The notes below the pieces were generated by a model. The model had not been told where the DNA came from and ran no database searches. It was given only the letters and a program-made list of their open reading frames with translations. 64,000 bases of DNA from Pseudomonas hydrolytica (lineage in GTDB: Bacteria; Pseudomonadota; Gammaproteobacteria; Pseudomonadales; Pseudomonadaceae): contig NZ_CP099397.1 of NCBI RefSeq assembly GCF_021495345.1, positions 4,657,001-4,721,000 of the forward strand. The letters run 5' to 3'. Shown piece by piece: positions 17,815 through 26,357 of this stretch; the stretch's first letter is position 1; each line of letters starts with the position of its first letter. The position numbers and the translations under genes are program-made.

Positions 17815-20127
17815 ATGAAACCCCGATTCAAACCCTATCGTGGCCCCTCGGGCGGCTGGGGCTCGGCCTATTCGGTGGGCAGCATCCTGCTGCGCGAGCG
17901 TGCCCCGCTGACCGGCGCCATGGCCTTGCTCAAGCAGAATCGACCGATCAGCGGCTTTGCCTGCGTCAGTTGCGCCTGGGCCAAGCCGCACCCCTCCAAA
18001 CCGCTGGCCTTCTGCGAGAACGGCGCCAAGGCCACGGCCTGGGAAACCACCAGCCTGCGCTGCACCCCGGAGTTCTTCGCCCAGCACCGCCTGAGCGAGC
18101 TGCGTAACTGGAGCGATTACGATCTGGAGCAGCAGGGCCGACTGACCCACCCGATGCGCTGGGATGCCAGCAGCGACCGTTACCTGCCCGTCAGCTGGGA
18201 TCAGGCCATCGCCGAGATCGGCGCCGAGCTCAAGGCACTCGATGACCCCGATCAGGCGGTGTTCTACGCCTCCGGCCGGGCCTCGTTGGAAGCCTCCTAC
18301 CTGTGGCAGCTGCTGGCCCGTCGCTTCGGCACCAACAACCTGCCGGACAGTTCCAACATGTGCCACGAGAGCACCTCGGTGGCGCTGCCGGAGAGCATCG
18401 GCGTACCGGTCGGCACCGTCACCCTCAACGACTTCGCCAAGACCGATGGCATCCTCATCTTCGGCCACAACACCAGCAGCAACAGCCCGCGCCTGCTGCA
18501 CGACCTGGAGGCCGCGCGCGGCCGCGACGCGCCCATCCTCACCTTCAACCCGCTGCGCGAGCGCGGCCTGGAGCGCTTCACCGACCCGCAGTCGCCGACG
18601 CAGATGCTCAGCGGCCACTCCATCGTCGTCAGCACCCACTATCACCAGGTCGCCATCGGCGGCGACGTGGCGGCCATCGCCGGTATCTGCAAGGCCCTGC
18701 TGGCGCTGGACGACGAGGCGCTCGCCAGCGGCCAGCCCAGCGTGCTGGACCGCGTCTTCATCGAGCAGCACACCCAGGGCTTCGAAGCCTTCGAGCAGGC
18801 CGTCCGCGCTTATGCCTGGGCGGACCTGGAGCGCCGCAGCGGCCTGACCCGCGGCGCCATGGAGGGCGCAGCCAAGGTCTATGCCGGCTGCCAGCGGGTC
18901 ATCGCCATCTACGGCATGGGCCTGACCCAGCATCGCCACGGCGTGACCAACATCCAGATGCTGGTCAACCTGCTGCTGATGCGCGGCAACCTGGGCAAGG
19001 AAGGCGCCGGCATCTGCCCGGTGCGCGGCCATTCCAACGTGCAGGGCCAGCGCACCGTGGGCATCACCGAACAGGTGGCGCAGGTGCCGGTGGAGCGGCT
19101 GCGCGAGCAGTTCGCCTTCGAGGTGCCGGCAGAGGATGGCGTCAGCACCGTCGATGCCTGCGAGGGCATCATCGCCGGCCGCATCCGCGCCTTCCTCTCG
19201 CTGGGCGGCAACTTCGTCCGCGCCGCACCGGACAGCCATCGCCTGGAACCGGCCTGGAGCAAGCTGCGCCTGACCGTGCAGATCGTCACCAAGCTCAACC
19301 GCAGCGCCCTGGTGCATGGCGAGAAGGCCTACATCCTGCCCTGCCTCGGCCGCACCGAAATGGACAGGCAGGCCAGCGGCCTGCAGTACCACACCACCGA
19401 AGACAGCACCGCCTGCATCCGCGCCTGGCAGGGGGTGGTCAAGCCGGCCGGCGAACTGCTGCGTTCGGAACCGGCGATCATCGCCGCGCTGGCCAAGGCC
19501 ACCCTGCCCGACAACCCGTTGATGAACTGGGACGCCTGGGTGGCCGACTACGGGCTGATCCGCGAGGCCATCGCCGGCAGCTATCCGGAGATCTTCCACG
19601 ACTTCAATACGCGCATGCTCGAGCCCGGCGGCTTTCACCGGCCGCTGGGGGCCAGCCAGCGGCAATGGGCCACCGACAGCGGCCGGGCCAACTTCATGGT
19701 GCCCAGCACCCTGGCGGTGAACGACGACGTCGAGCCGGACCCGGAGCGCCGCGACGTGCTGAACCTGATGACGGTGCGCAGCAACGACCAGTTCAACACC
19801 ACGGTGTATGGCTACAACGACCGCTTCCGCGGCATTCATGGCACCCGCTCGGTGATTCTCATGCACCGCAACGACATGACCCGGCTGGCGCTGAACGAGG
19901 GTGATCAGGTGCAGGTGAGCACCGCCGTGGACGACGGCGTGCAGCGCTCGGTCGGGCCGCTGCGCGTCACCCCGCACGACATCCCCGAAGGCTGCTGCGC
20001 CGCTTACTACCCCGAGTGCAACCCGCTGCTGCCGCTCTGGCACCACGAGGAGAAGGCCAAGGTGCCGGCGGCCAAGTCGATCCCGGTGACCCTGCGCCGC
20101 CTGATCGCCATGGCCCAGGCGCGCTAG
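17815..20127 (+). CDS. FdhF/YdeP-family molybdopterin oxidoreductase
   Basis: Large bis-MGD molybdoenzyme of 770 residues. The N terminus has cysteines 50, 53 and 67 (CVSC … FCENG), fewer than the usual four ligands for a [4Fe-4S] cluster. NMCHES around C182 is at the position where formate dehydrogenases place the Cys/Sec molybdenum ligand. The C-terminal MoCo-binding domain includes MTVRSNDQFNTTVYGYNDR. No signal peptide is seen, so it is probably cytoplasmic. YdeP of E. coli is linked to acid resistance; the substrate of the family is not established. GGAG precedes the ATG. No partner electron-transfer subunit is adjacent; the molybdate regulator ModE lies 35 kb away. Confidence 0.85.
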   Translation: MKPRFKPYRGPSGGWGSAYSVGSILLRERAPLTGAMALLKQNRPISGFACVSCAWAKPHPSKPLAFCENGAKATAWETTSLRCTPEFFAQHRLSELRNWSDYDLEQQGRLTHPMRWDASSDRYLPVSWDQAIAEIGAELKALDDPDQAVFYASGRASLEASYLWQLLARRFGTNNLPDSSNMCHESTSVALPESIGVPVGTVTLNDFAKTDGILIFGHNTSSNSPRLLHDLEAARGRDAPILTFNPLRERGLERFTDPQSPTQMLSGHSIVVSTHYHQVAIGGDVAAIAGICKALLALDDEALASGQPSVLDRVFIEQHTQGFEAFEQAVRAYAWADLERRSGLTRGAMEGAAKVYAGCQRVIAIYGMGLTQHRHGVTNIQMLVNLLLMRGNLGKEGAGICPVRGHSNVQGQRTVGITEQVAQVPVERLREQFAFEVPAEDGVSTVDACEGIIAGRIRAFLSLGGNFVRAAPDSHRLEPAWSKLRLTVQIVTKLNRSALVHGEKAYILPCLGRTEMDRQASGLQYHTTEDSTACIRAWQGVVKPAGELLRSEPAIIAALAKATLPDNPLMNWDAWVADYGLIREAIAGSYPEIFHDFNTRMLEPGGFHRPLGASQRQWATDSGRANFMVPSTLAVNDDVEPDPERRDVLNLMTVRSNDQFNTTVYGYNDRFRGIHGTRSVILMHRNDMTRLALNEGDQVQVSTAVDDGVQRSVGPLRVTPHDIPEGCCAAYYPECNPLLPLWHHEEKAKVPAAKSIPVTLRRLIAMAQAR

Positions 20128-21086
20128 CGCATGCCGAGCTTATGGCGCGCGGCATACAGGCAGATCATCTCCATCGCCAGGGTGGCGCCGGCCAGCGCGG
20201 TGACTTCGGCATGGTCGTAGGGCGGCGCCACCTCAACCACGTCCATGCCCACCAGGTTGATGCCGCGCAGGCCGCGCAGGATTTCCAGCGCCTGGTGGCT
20301 GGATAGCCCGCCGCATACGGGCGTGCCGGTACCGGGGGCGAAGGCCGGGTCGAGGCAGTCGATATCGAAGGTCAGGTACACCGGATGGTCGCCCACCCGT
20401 GCGCGGATGCGCTCGGCAATCTGCTCCGGCGTGCTGCGTTGCACCTCGCGGGCATCAAGTACCTGAAAGCCCATCACGTCGTCGTTGGTGGTGCGCAAAC
20501 CGACCTGCACCGAACGCGCCGGGTCCACCAGGCCCTCGCGCGCGGCGTGGTAGAACATGGTGCCGTGGTCGATGCGCTGGACCTCCTCGTCCGGCCAGGT
20601 GTCGCTGTGCGCGTCGAAGTGGATCAGTGCCAGCCTGCCGTGCTTGCTGGCATGGGCCTTGAGCAGCGGGTAGCTGATGAAGTGGTCGCCGCCGAGGGTA
20701 AGCATGGCGGCGCCGGCCTCGAGGATCCGCGTGGCGTGCGCCTCGATCGCCGCCGGGGTGTGCTGCGGCGTGCCGTGGTCGAAAAGGCAGTCGCCGTAGT
20801 CGATGCAGGCGAGCACATCGAAGGGATCGAACTCCCAGGGGTAATGCCGCGCCCAGGCCGACTGGATCGAGGCGGCGCGGATCGCCCGCGGACCGAAGCG
20901 GCTGCCGGGGCGGTTGGTGGTGGCGGTGTCGAAGGGCACGCCACTGATGGCCAGGTCCACGCCACTGAGGTCGCGCGTGTAGCGCCGACGCATGAAGCTG
21001 GTGATGCCGGCGTAGGTGGGCTCGGCGGCGGTGCCGTAAAGGCTGGCGCGGGTGATGGCCTGGTCGTTGTCGAAGGCTTGGTCCAT
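20124..21086 (-). CDS. speB: Agmatinase
   Basis: Hydrolyses agmatine to putrescine and urea with a binuclear manganese centre. It is 320 residues, of ureohydrolase fold: metal-ligand motifs GGDHF, FDAHSD and DIDCLDPAFAPGTGTP are all intact. The last is nearly identical to E. coli SpeB and distinguishes it from the guanidinobutyrase and HutG relatives. Its stop shares the CTAG tetranucleotide with the convergent oxidoreductase gene. It is just downstream of a polyamine-binding protein gene, 54 bases apart, with a REP in the gap, suggesting a polyamine/agmatine utilisation unit. Confidence 0.92.
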   Translation of the reverse strand: MDQAFDNDQAITRASLYGTAAEPTYAGITSFMRRRYTRDLSGVDLAISGVPFDTATTNRPGSRFGPRAIRAASIQSAWARHYPWEFDPFDVLACIDYGDCLFDHGTPQHTPAAIEAHATRILEAGAAMLTLGGDHFISYPLLKAHASKHGRLALIHFDAHSDTWPDEEVQRIDHGTMFYHAAREGLVDPARSVQVGLRTTNDDVMGFQVLDAREVQRSTPEQIAERIRARVGDHPVYLTFDIDCLDPAFAPGTGTPVCGGLSSHQALEILRGLRGINLVGMDVVEVAPPYDHAEVTALAGATLAMEMICLYAARHKLGMR

Positions 21087-21113
21087 GGGTCGGCTACTCG
21101 TTTTCGGTGATGT

Positions 21114-21136
21114 TCGCGAGCAGAGCTCGCTCCTAC
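21114..21136. repeat. REP element between speB and the polyamine-binding protein gene
   Basis: A minus-strand GTAG-headed REP with the hairpin GAGCGAGC…GCTCGCGA; the CTAC end is at 21133–21136. It abuts the stop of the binding protein gene. Confidence 0.65.
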
Positions 21137-21140
21137 GGGC

Positions 21141-22214
21141 TCAGTACTGGCTGCGGAAGGCGGTCCACAGGCGGGTGCGCTGGCGCTGCTCGCGCGGGCC
21201 CTGCACCTGCTCGGGGAACAGGCGCTCGCGCACCGCGGCCGGCGGGTAGATATCCGGGTCGCCGCGCACCGCCTCGTCCAGCAGCGGCGTGGCGGCGGCA
21301 TTGGCGTTGGCGAAGAACAGCGCGTTGCTCAGCTCGGCGATGGCCTCGGGCTGCAGCATGAAGTCGATGAAGGCCCGCGCCGCCTCGGGGTTCGGCGCAT
21401 CGGCGGGAATCGCCATGGTGTCGAACCAGATCAGCGTGCCCTCGCGCGGGATGCGGTAGACCACTTCGAACGGCTGCCCGGCCTCGGCGGCACGTGCGGC
21501 GGCCATGCCGGCGTCGCCGGTGTAGGTCAGCGCCAGGCACAGGCTGCCGTTGGCCAGATCGTCGATATGCCGGGCGCTGCCGACATAGCGCAGGTTCGGC
21601 TGCAGGCCGGCAAGCAGTGCCCGAGCCGCCTCGAGATCCTTGGCCGCATTGCTGTAGGGATTCTTGCCCAGGTAGTTGAGGGCAATGGCGATCACCTCCT
21701 GCGGCGAGTCGAGCACGGCGATGCCGCAATCCTTGAGCTTGCTGGCGTATTCGGGCCGGAACAGCAGATCGAGGCTGTCCAGGGCCACGCCGGGTAGACG
21801 CTGCTCCAGCGCCTGGCGGTTGAGGCCCAGGCCCACGGTGCCCCAGGTATAGGGCACGCCGAAGCGATTGCCGGGGTCGACGCTGGCCAGCTTGGCCAGC
21901 AGCTCGGCGTCCAGATTGCCGGCATGCTTCAGCTCGCCGACCGGCTGCAGCGCCCCGGCCTGAATGGCTCGGGCCAGGCCGCTGGAAGCGGGAAAGACCA
22001 GGTCGTAGCCGCTGCCGCCGGTCAGCAGCTTGCTTTCCAGCACCTCGGTGCTGTCGAAGGTGTCGTACTTGACCCGGATGCCGGTCTCGGCCTGAAAACG
22101 CGCAAGCGCCTGCGGCGCCACGTAGTCGGCCCAATTGTACAGGTTGAGCTGTTTCGGCTCGGCCAGCAGCGGCGTGGCGATGGTCAGAAGCAGCAGGCTT
22201 GCAGCGAGACGCAT
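21141..22214 (-). CDS. Polyamine ABC transporter substrate-binding protein (PotF/SpuD-like)
   Basis: Periplasmic binding protein of 357 residues with a signal peptide (cleavage after LLAE/ALA region, about residue 18). Family features include LNLYNWADYVAPQAL at the mature N terminus and VPYTWGTVGLGLN. The aromatic/acidic residues of PotF ligand pockets lie in NWADY and in WFDTMAIP. No ABC permease or ATPase gene is adjacent, so it must use components elsewhere or act as a sensor. It is transcribed toward speB and divergent from a LysR regulator, which suggests both genes answer to a polyamine-related signal. Confidence 0.88.
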   Translation of the reverse strand: MRLAASLLLLTIATPLLAEPKQLNLYNWADYVAPQALARFQAETGIRVKYDTFDSTEVLESKLLTGGSGYDLVFPASSGLARAIQAGALQPVGELKHAGNLDAELLAKLASVDPGNRFGVPYTWGTVGLGLNRQALEQRLPGVALDSLDLLFRPEYASKLKDCGIAVLDSPQEVIAIALNYLGKNPYSNAAKDLEAARALLAGLQPNLRYVGSARHIDDLANGSLCLALTYTGDAGMAAARAAEAGQPFEVVYRIPREGTLIWFDTMAIPADAPNPEAARAFIDFMLQPEAIAELSNALFFANANAAATPLLDEAVRGDPDIYPPAAVRERLFPEQVQGPREQRQRTRLWTAFRSQY

Positions 22215-22356
22215 GGTTCGATCCTCGGGCAGATGCGGTTGGCCGCACCTCTTCTGCGGAGGCTGGGCATGTCGGCATGCTGCGCCCGCCGTTGCTTCGG
22301 ATAAATACGAAGTGATCTACTCCAACATCGATCCTTATCAATGTTTGGGAGCCGCC

Positions 22357-23253
22357 ATGCTCAGCCAACTGCGCGACCTCGATCTGCAACTGCTGCGGCT
22401 GTTCGTCACCGTGGTGGAAAGCGGTGGCTTCAGCGCGGCGCAAGGCGAGCTGGGCATCGGCCAGTCGACCATCAGCACGCAGATGGCCAAACTGGAAACG
22501 CGCCTGGGTTTTCGCCTGTGCGAACGCGGCAAGGCCGGCTTTCGCCTGACGGCCAAGGGCGAGCAGGTGCTGGCCGCCACGCGCAAGCTGTTCACCGCCA
22601 TCGAGACCTTCAAGGGCGAGGCCCAGGGCATGGCCGACAAGCTGCTCGGCGAGCTGCGCATCGGCCTCTCCGAAGCGCTGCCCGATCAGGTACTGGAGCG
22701 CCTCGGCGTGGCCATCGGGCGTTTCCGCCGGCGCAACCAGGCGGTACAGATCGAGCTGCTCAGCGCCATGCCCGCCGAGCTGGAACGGCGTCTGCTGCAG
22801 GACCAGCTGCAACTGGCCATCGGCTACTTCTCCGGCAGCCAGACGGCGCTGGACTATCACCCGCTGTTCGACGAGCGCCAGCGCCTGTACTGCGGCCGCC
22901 AGCACCCGCTGTTCGCACGTGAGACGCTGAGCGTCGATGACCTGCAGAGCTGCGACCGCGTCGTGCACCCCTACCGCTTCATCAGTGCCGACGAGCCCTG
23001 GCAGGGCGGCACCAGCAGCGCGCGCTGCGAGCAGGTCGAGGGCAGCCTGGCGTTGATCCTCTCCGGCGCTCACCTGGGCTATCTGCCCGAGCACATCGCC
23101 CAGCCCTGGGTCGCCCGCGGCAGCTTGCGCGCCCTGCCCGGCGACTGGGATTTCACCGTGCAGTTTCGCCTGGCCAGCCACCGTGGTCATACGCCCAGCG
23201 AAGCGCAGCTGGCCTTCGCCGATGACCTGCTGGCGGCCTTCGCCGCGGGCTAG
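22357..23253 (+). CDS. LysR-family transcriptional regulator
   Basis: Regulator of 298 residues: a winged helix-turn-helix in the first 65 residues (GGFSAAQGELGIGQSTISTQ), then a two-lobed effector-binding domain. GGGAG lies just before the ATG at 22357. It is divergent from the polyamine-binding protein/speB unit across a 142-base spacer that contains GATAA at 22300–22304 and TTATC at 22335–22339, a wide dyad that may be its site. By position it is the probable regulator of the polyamine genes; the ligand is unknown. Confidence 0.88.
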   Translation: MLSQLRDLDLQLLRLFVTVVESGGFSAAQGELGIGQSTISTQMAKLETRLGFRLCERGKAGFRLTAKGEQVLAATRKLFTAIETFKGEAQGMADKLLGELRIGLSEALPDQVLERLGVAIGRFRRRNQAVQIELLSAMPAELERRLLQDQLQLAIGYFSGSQTALDYHPLFDERQRLYCGRQHPLFARETLSVDDLQSCDRVVHPYRFISADEPWQGGTSSARCEQVEGSLALILSGAHLGYLPEHIAQPWVARGSLRALPGDWDFTVQFRLASHRGHTPSEAQLAFADDLLAAFAAG

Positions 23254-23414
23254 GGGCGCTGCACGCGCTGCTCACCGTCTGCCCTGAGCTCAGCGGCCAA
23301 GGCTTCCAGCGCAGCGAGAATCGCCACGATATCGGCATGCAGGTCACGTTCGTCGGGAGCTTCCGCTTCCAGTTGCAGCTGTGGATCGAAGCCCAGGGGG
23401 AAATGGATGCCCAT
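23250..23414 (-). CDS. Small hypothetical protein (54 aa)
   Basis: Short acidic protein. An N-terminal MGIHFPLGFDPQLQLE segment is followed by a predicted helix rich in Leu, Ala and Glu (about 25–48). The ATG at 23414 has GAGGA at seven bases, which is the main reason to believe it; a longer frame upstream has no such site. Its stop overlaps the LysR stop in a shared CTAG. I recognise no family. Confidence 0.55.
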   Translation of the reverse strand: MGIHFPLGFDPQLQLEAEAPDERDLHADIVAILAALEALAAELRADGEQRVQRP

Positions 23415-23635
23415 GACGTTGTCCTCGTCGGTGCTGGCCGAACATGGCCGAAGGATCGCTAGGCAGGAGATGAGCCGAACGGCTCGAAACGGGACGCTGC
23501 ACATCAGACTGTGCTCGCAACATGACGCCTTTATGACCCCGATCGACGGCGAGGCTCAAGCCAGAGCGTCCGGCAGGTGATGAACGGCGGTCTATAGTTG
23601 ACCACTCCCCTTCGTTCCCGCCGCAAGGAGTTTCC

Positions 23636-24190
23636 ATGAGCAAGACTCACAAGGTCGCCGTACTGGTCGGCAGCCTGCGCAAGGCTTCGATCAACCGCAA
23701 ACTGGCTCTGGCCCTGGCCGAACTGGCGCCGGCTTCGCTGCAACTGGAGATCGTCGAGATCGGCGAACTGCCGCTGTACAACGAGGACATCGACGTCGAC
23801 CCGGCGCCGCCGGCCTACAGCGCCTTCCGTGCCAAGCTCAAGGGCGCGGACGCCCTGCTGTTCGTCACCCCGGAGTACAACCGCTCGATGCCGGCGCCAA
23901 TGAAGAACGCCATCGACGTCGGCTCACGCCCCTACGGCCAGAGCGCCTTCAGCGGCAAGCCGGGTGCCGTGCTCAGCGCCTCGCCGGGGGCCATGGGCGG
24001 CTTCGGCGCCAACCACCACCTGCGTCAGTGCATGGTGTTTCTCGACGTGCACATGATGCAGCAGCCGGAGGCCTACCTCGGCGGCGCCGGCAGCTTCTTC
24101 GACGACAGCGGCACGCTGAGCGACGGCATCAAGCCCTTCCTGCAGAAATTCATCGACGCCTACGCGGCCTGGGTGGCCAAGCACGCCTGA
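23636..24190 (+). CDS. NADPH-dependent FMN reductase (ChrR/YieF-like)
   Basis: Flavodoxin-fold oxidoreductase of 184 residues that transfers two electrons from NAD(P)H to quinones, FMN or metal oxyanions. The phosphate-binding loop GSLRKASINRKLA (12–24) and the flavin-contacting TPEYNRSMPAPMKNAID (about 81–97) are the family signatures. AAGGAG precedes the ATG. It stands alone, co-directional with the TetR/hydrolase pair 105 bases downstream. Confidence 0.92.
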   Translation: MSKTHKVAVLVGSLRKASINRKLALALAELAPASLQLEIVEIGELPLYNEDIDVDPAPPAYSAFRAKLKGADALLFVTPEYNRSMPAPMKNAIDVGSRPYGQSAFSGKPGAVLSASPGAMGGFGANHHLRQCMVFLDVHMMQQPEAYLGGAGSFFDDSGTLSDGIKPFLQKFIDAYAAWVAKHA

Positions 24191-24265
24191 TGCACTGCGC
24201 CGCCTCCGGGCGGCGACTCGCTCTGCCGATATGCCCTCATCCGCGGCCTGAATGACACTCGCCAT

Positions 24266-24281
24266 TAGACCGACCGGTCTA
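24266..24281. promoter_or_regulatory. TetR-type operator TAGACC-N4-GGTCTA
   Basis: A 16-base dyad, TAGACCGACCGGTCTA, 13 bases before the TetR gene start. Its arms match the NemR/LmrA-type operators I know (TAGACC…GGTCTA). Its position overlaps the expected promoter, so autoregulation of the TetR–hydrolase pair is likely. Confidence 0.72.
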
Positions 24282-24294
24282 CATAATCCCACCC

Positions 24295-24870
24295 ATGACC
24301 AAGACCACTCGCGACAAACTGATCGACGCCATGATCGACGCCCTGCAGCGCAAGGGCCTGCATGGGGTTGGCCTGAACGAACTGCTGGCCGGAGCCGGTG
24401 CGCCCAAGGGCAGCCTGTACCACCACTTCCCCGGCGGCAAGACGGAACTGGCGGTGGCGGCCATCGAGCGTGTCGGCCGGCGCGCCGAACAGGCCTTCGC
24501 CGCTCTGTTCGAGCATCAGCCCGAGCCGCTCGATGCGCTGGCGACCTGGCTGCAGTCGGCCCTCGGCCAGTTGCAGGGCAGTGCCTTCGAGCGCGGCTGT
24601 CCGCTGGCCACCGTCGCCCTGGAGAGCGGCCCGGAGGACGGCGAGATCCGCGTCGCCCTGGCCGAGGCCTTCGGCACCATTCGTCATGCGCTGCAGCGTC
24701 AGTTGCAGCAGCACGGCTACCCCGAGGCCGAAGGCCTCGCCGCGCTGTTCGTCGCGCTCTACGAAGGCGGGCTGCTGCAGGCCCGCGTCGCCGGCACCAG
24801 CGAACCGCTGAAACAGGCAGCGCAGACGCTGCTCCACCTGACCCGTCAGCACCGTACGGAGCCCAGATGA
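24295..24870 (+). CDS. TetR/AcrR-family regulator (LmrA/YxaF-like)
   Basis: Repressor of 191 residues. The N-terminal helix-turn-helix (about 10–55) contains GLNELLAGAGAPKGSLYHHFPGGK, the subgroup with a CPLATVALE ligand-domain motif near 100–110 whose cysteine could sense electrophiles. A matching dyad lies directly upstream. The next gene begins one base after its stop, so the hydrolase is in the same operon and presumably under its control. Confidence 0.9.
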   Translation: MTKTTRDKLIDAMIDALQRKGLHGVGLNELLAGAGAPKGSLYHHFPGGKTELAVAAIERVGRRAEQAFAALFEHQPEPLDALATWLQSALGQLQGSAFERGCPLATVALESGPEDGEIRVALAEAFGTIRHALQRQLQQHGYPEAEGLAALFVALYEGGLLQARVAGTSEPLKQAAQTLLHLTRQHRTEPR

Positions 24871-24871
24871 C

Positions 24872-25750
24872 ATGAACGCCACCATCCGCAGCGAAACCCT
24901 GCCCCTGCTCGCCCTGGACGATTATCAGCTGAGCGCCACCCGCTACCACGCGCCACAGCCACGGGCGCAGTTGCTGATCGCCGGCGCCACCGGCGTGCCA
25001 CAGGGGTTCTACCGGCGCTTCGCCGAACATGCGGCCAGCCGCGGTTTCACCACCCTGACCCTGGACTACCGCGGCGTCGGCCAGTCCAGGCCGGCCAGCC
25101 TGCGCGGCTTCGAGATGGACTACCTGGACTGGGCCCACCTCGATCTGGCGGCCGCGGTGGATCAGCATCGGCATGCCGAACGCCCGCTGTTCATGGTCGG
25201 CCACTCCTTCGGCGGGCATGCCTTCGGCCTGCTGCCCAATCATGATCAGGTGACCGGCTTCTACACCTTCGGCACCGGTGCCGGCTGGCATGGCTGGATG
25301 CCCAGGGCCGAGCAGGTTCGCGTGCTGGCCATGTGGCGCGTGATCGGCCCGCTGATGACGCGCTACAAGGGTTACCTGGCCTGGAGCAAGCTGGGCATGG
25401 GCGAGGATCTGCCCATGGGCGTGTACCGCCAGTGGAAGCGCTGGTGCCGCTACCCGCGCTACTTCTTCGACGACCCGCAGATGCCGGGGCTGGCCGAGCG
25501 TTTCGCCCAGGTGAGCACCCCCATGGTGGCGCTCAATGCCCTGGACGACCTGTGGGCCCCACCCGCCTCGCGCGATGCCTTCATGGCCGCCTATGTCAAC
25601 GCGCCCTACCTGGCCCGCACGCTCGACTCGCAGGCCGAGGGCCTGGGCAATATCGGCCATATGGGCTACTTCCGCCCCGCCGCCCAGCGCCTGTGGGACG
25701 AAACCCTGGATTGGTTCGAGCAACTGCAGGCCGGCCGCCAGGCGGCCTGA
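24872..25750 (+). CDS. Alpha/beta hydrolase
   Basis: Serine hydrolase of 292 residues with the nucleophile elbow GHSFGGH (serine about 112), an acid likely in ALDDLW near 228–232, and a catalytic histidine in GHMGYF near 263. The oxyanion segment is GATGVPQGFY near the N terminus. No signal peptide, so cytoplasmic. It is coupled to the TetR gene by a one-base spacer. Substrate unknown; the operator type suggests response to a reactive or hydrophobic small molecule. Confidence 0.88.
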   Translation: MNATIRSETLPLLALDDYQLSATRYHAPQPRAQLLIAGATGVPQGFYRRFAEHAASRGFTTLTLDYRGVGQSRPASLRGFEMDYLDWAHLDLAAAVDQHRHAERPLFMVGHSFGGHAFGLLPNHDQVTGFYTFGTGAGWHGWMPRAEQVRVLAMWRVIGPLMTRYKGYLAWSKLGMGEDLPMGVYRQWKRWCRYPRYFFDDPQMPGLAERFAQVSTPMVALNALDDLWAPPASRDAFMAAYVNAPYLARTLDSQAEGLGNIGHMGYFRPAAQRLWDETLDWFEQLQAGRQAA

Positions 25751-25754
25751 CCGC

Positions 25755-26016
25755 GTAGGGTGCGCGGCGCACCAGCCAGGGCGACGGAGCCATTGGTGCA
25801 TTGTGCGTACCGACGATGGCGCACGGAAACATTGGTGCGCATGGCGCACCCTACGGCAGAGCGGTCGGACATTCGCGTAGGGTGCGCTGTGCGCACCAGC
25901 CAGGACGACGGAACCATCGGCGCATGGTGCGTACCGGCGATGGCGCACGGAAACATTGGTGCGCATGGCGCACCCTACGGCAGAGCGGTCGGACATTCGT
26001 AGGGTGGGCTGCGTGC
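25755..26016. repeat. Tandem 122-bp duplication of a REP doublet
   Basis: Two near-identical 122-base units start at 25755 and 25877, and a third begins at 25999 but diverges after about 18 bases. Each unit carries GTAGGGTGCGC at its left and the inverted partner GCGCACCCTAC about 90 bases later (ending 25854 and 25976), then a shared 22-base tail. Members of the same REP family occur singly elsewhere in the window. Confidence 0.85.
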
Positions 26017-26173
26017 ACCAATCTCGCTGCGCACTCGCCTTTCGCCCGAGGCGAATATGACCCTGTACTTCCTGCGGCCGCTGTCTGGCGAACGCCTGCC
26101 CGGGGTGGGTGGCCGAATGGTGTGGTCTGATGCAGCTGAAATCGCGGGAAATTGCGGAATCGGGCGAACGCCC

Positions 26174-26205
26174 AAAAAAAGAAAACCCCGCGATTGCGGG
26201 GCCTT
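26174..26205 (-). terminator. Terminator of the Rsm-type sRNA
   Basis: Minus-strand hairpin of six G-C pairs (26201–26196 with 26191–26186) around a four-base loop, followed by a long T-rich run. Confidence 0.85.
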
Positions 26206-26301
26206 GCAGACTGTTGTCCTGACATCCCTGATCTGCTCACCGTCCTGGTGGCTGTCCAGCGTGTCCCTGTTTCTCTAGGCGCTTCCTGCGCTGAATCCAT
26301 G
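26174..26301 (-). ncRNA. RsmX/Y/Z-type regulatory small RNA
   Basis: A predicted transcript of about 128 bases that would sequester the translational regulator RsmA/CsrA. On the minus strand it carries seven GGA motifs (at 26298, 26286, 26266, 26257, 26245, 26227 and 26219), several in AGGA/GGGA loop contexts; the first full hairpin is GCGC-AGGA-AGCGC. It ends in a strong terminator (CCCCGC-AATC-GCGGGG then TTTTCTTTTTTT, to about 26174). TACTCT at 26313–26308 could be the -10, placing the start near 26301. A perfect GacA box lies about 65 bases upstream. Neighbours differ from those I remember for rsmZ (rpoS) and rsmY, so which paralogue it is remains open. Confidence 0.85.
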
Positions 26302-26357
26302 CACGGCAGAGTACGCTCGTACCCGACATATCAGAAGTGGCGATAAGCGGCAGCCTT

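Noticed and set aside
16099..20046. A 1315-codon open frame antisense to the CoA-transferase and molybdoenzyme genes
   Set aside because: It is a by-product of high GC content: no family similarity, repetitive composition, and it runs across two well-supported genes and their terminator.
25755..25998. The regularly spaced repeat at 25.8 kb as a CRISPR array
   Set aside because: Two long 122-base units with internal inverted repeats, no short repeat/spacer pattern and no cas genes.
25760..26300. Several 60–150 codon frames around 26 kb
   Set aside because: They are translations of the tandem REP duplication and of the Rsm-type sRNA region.
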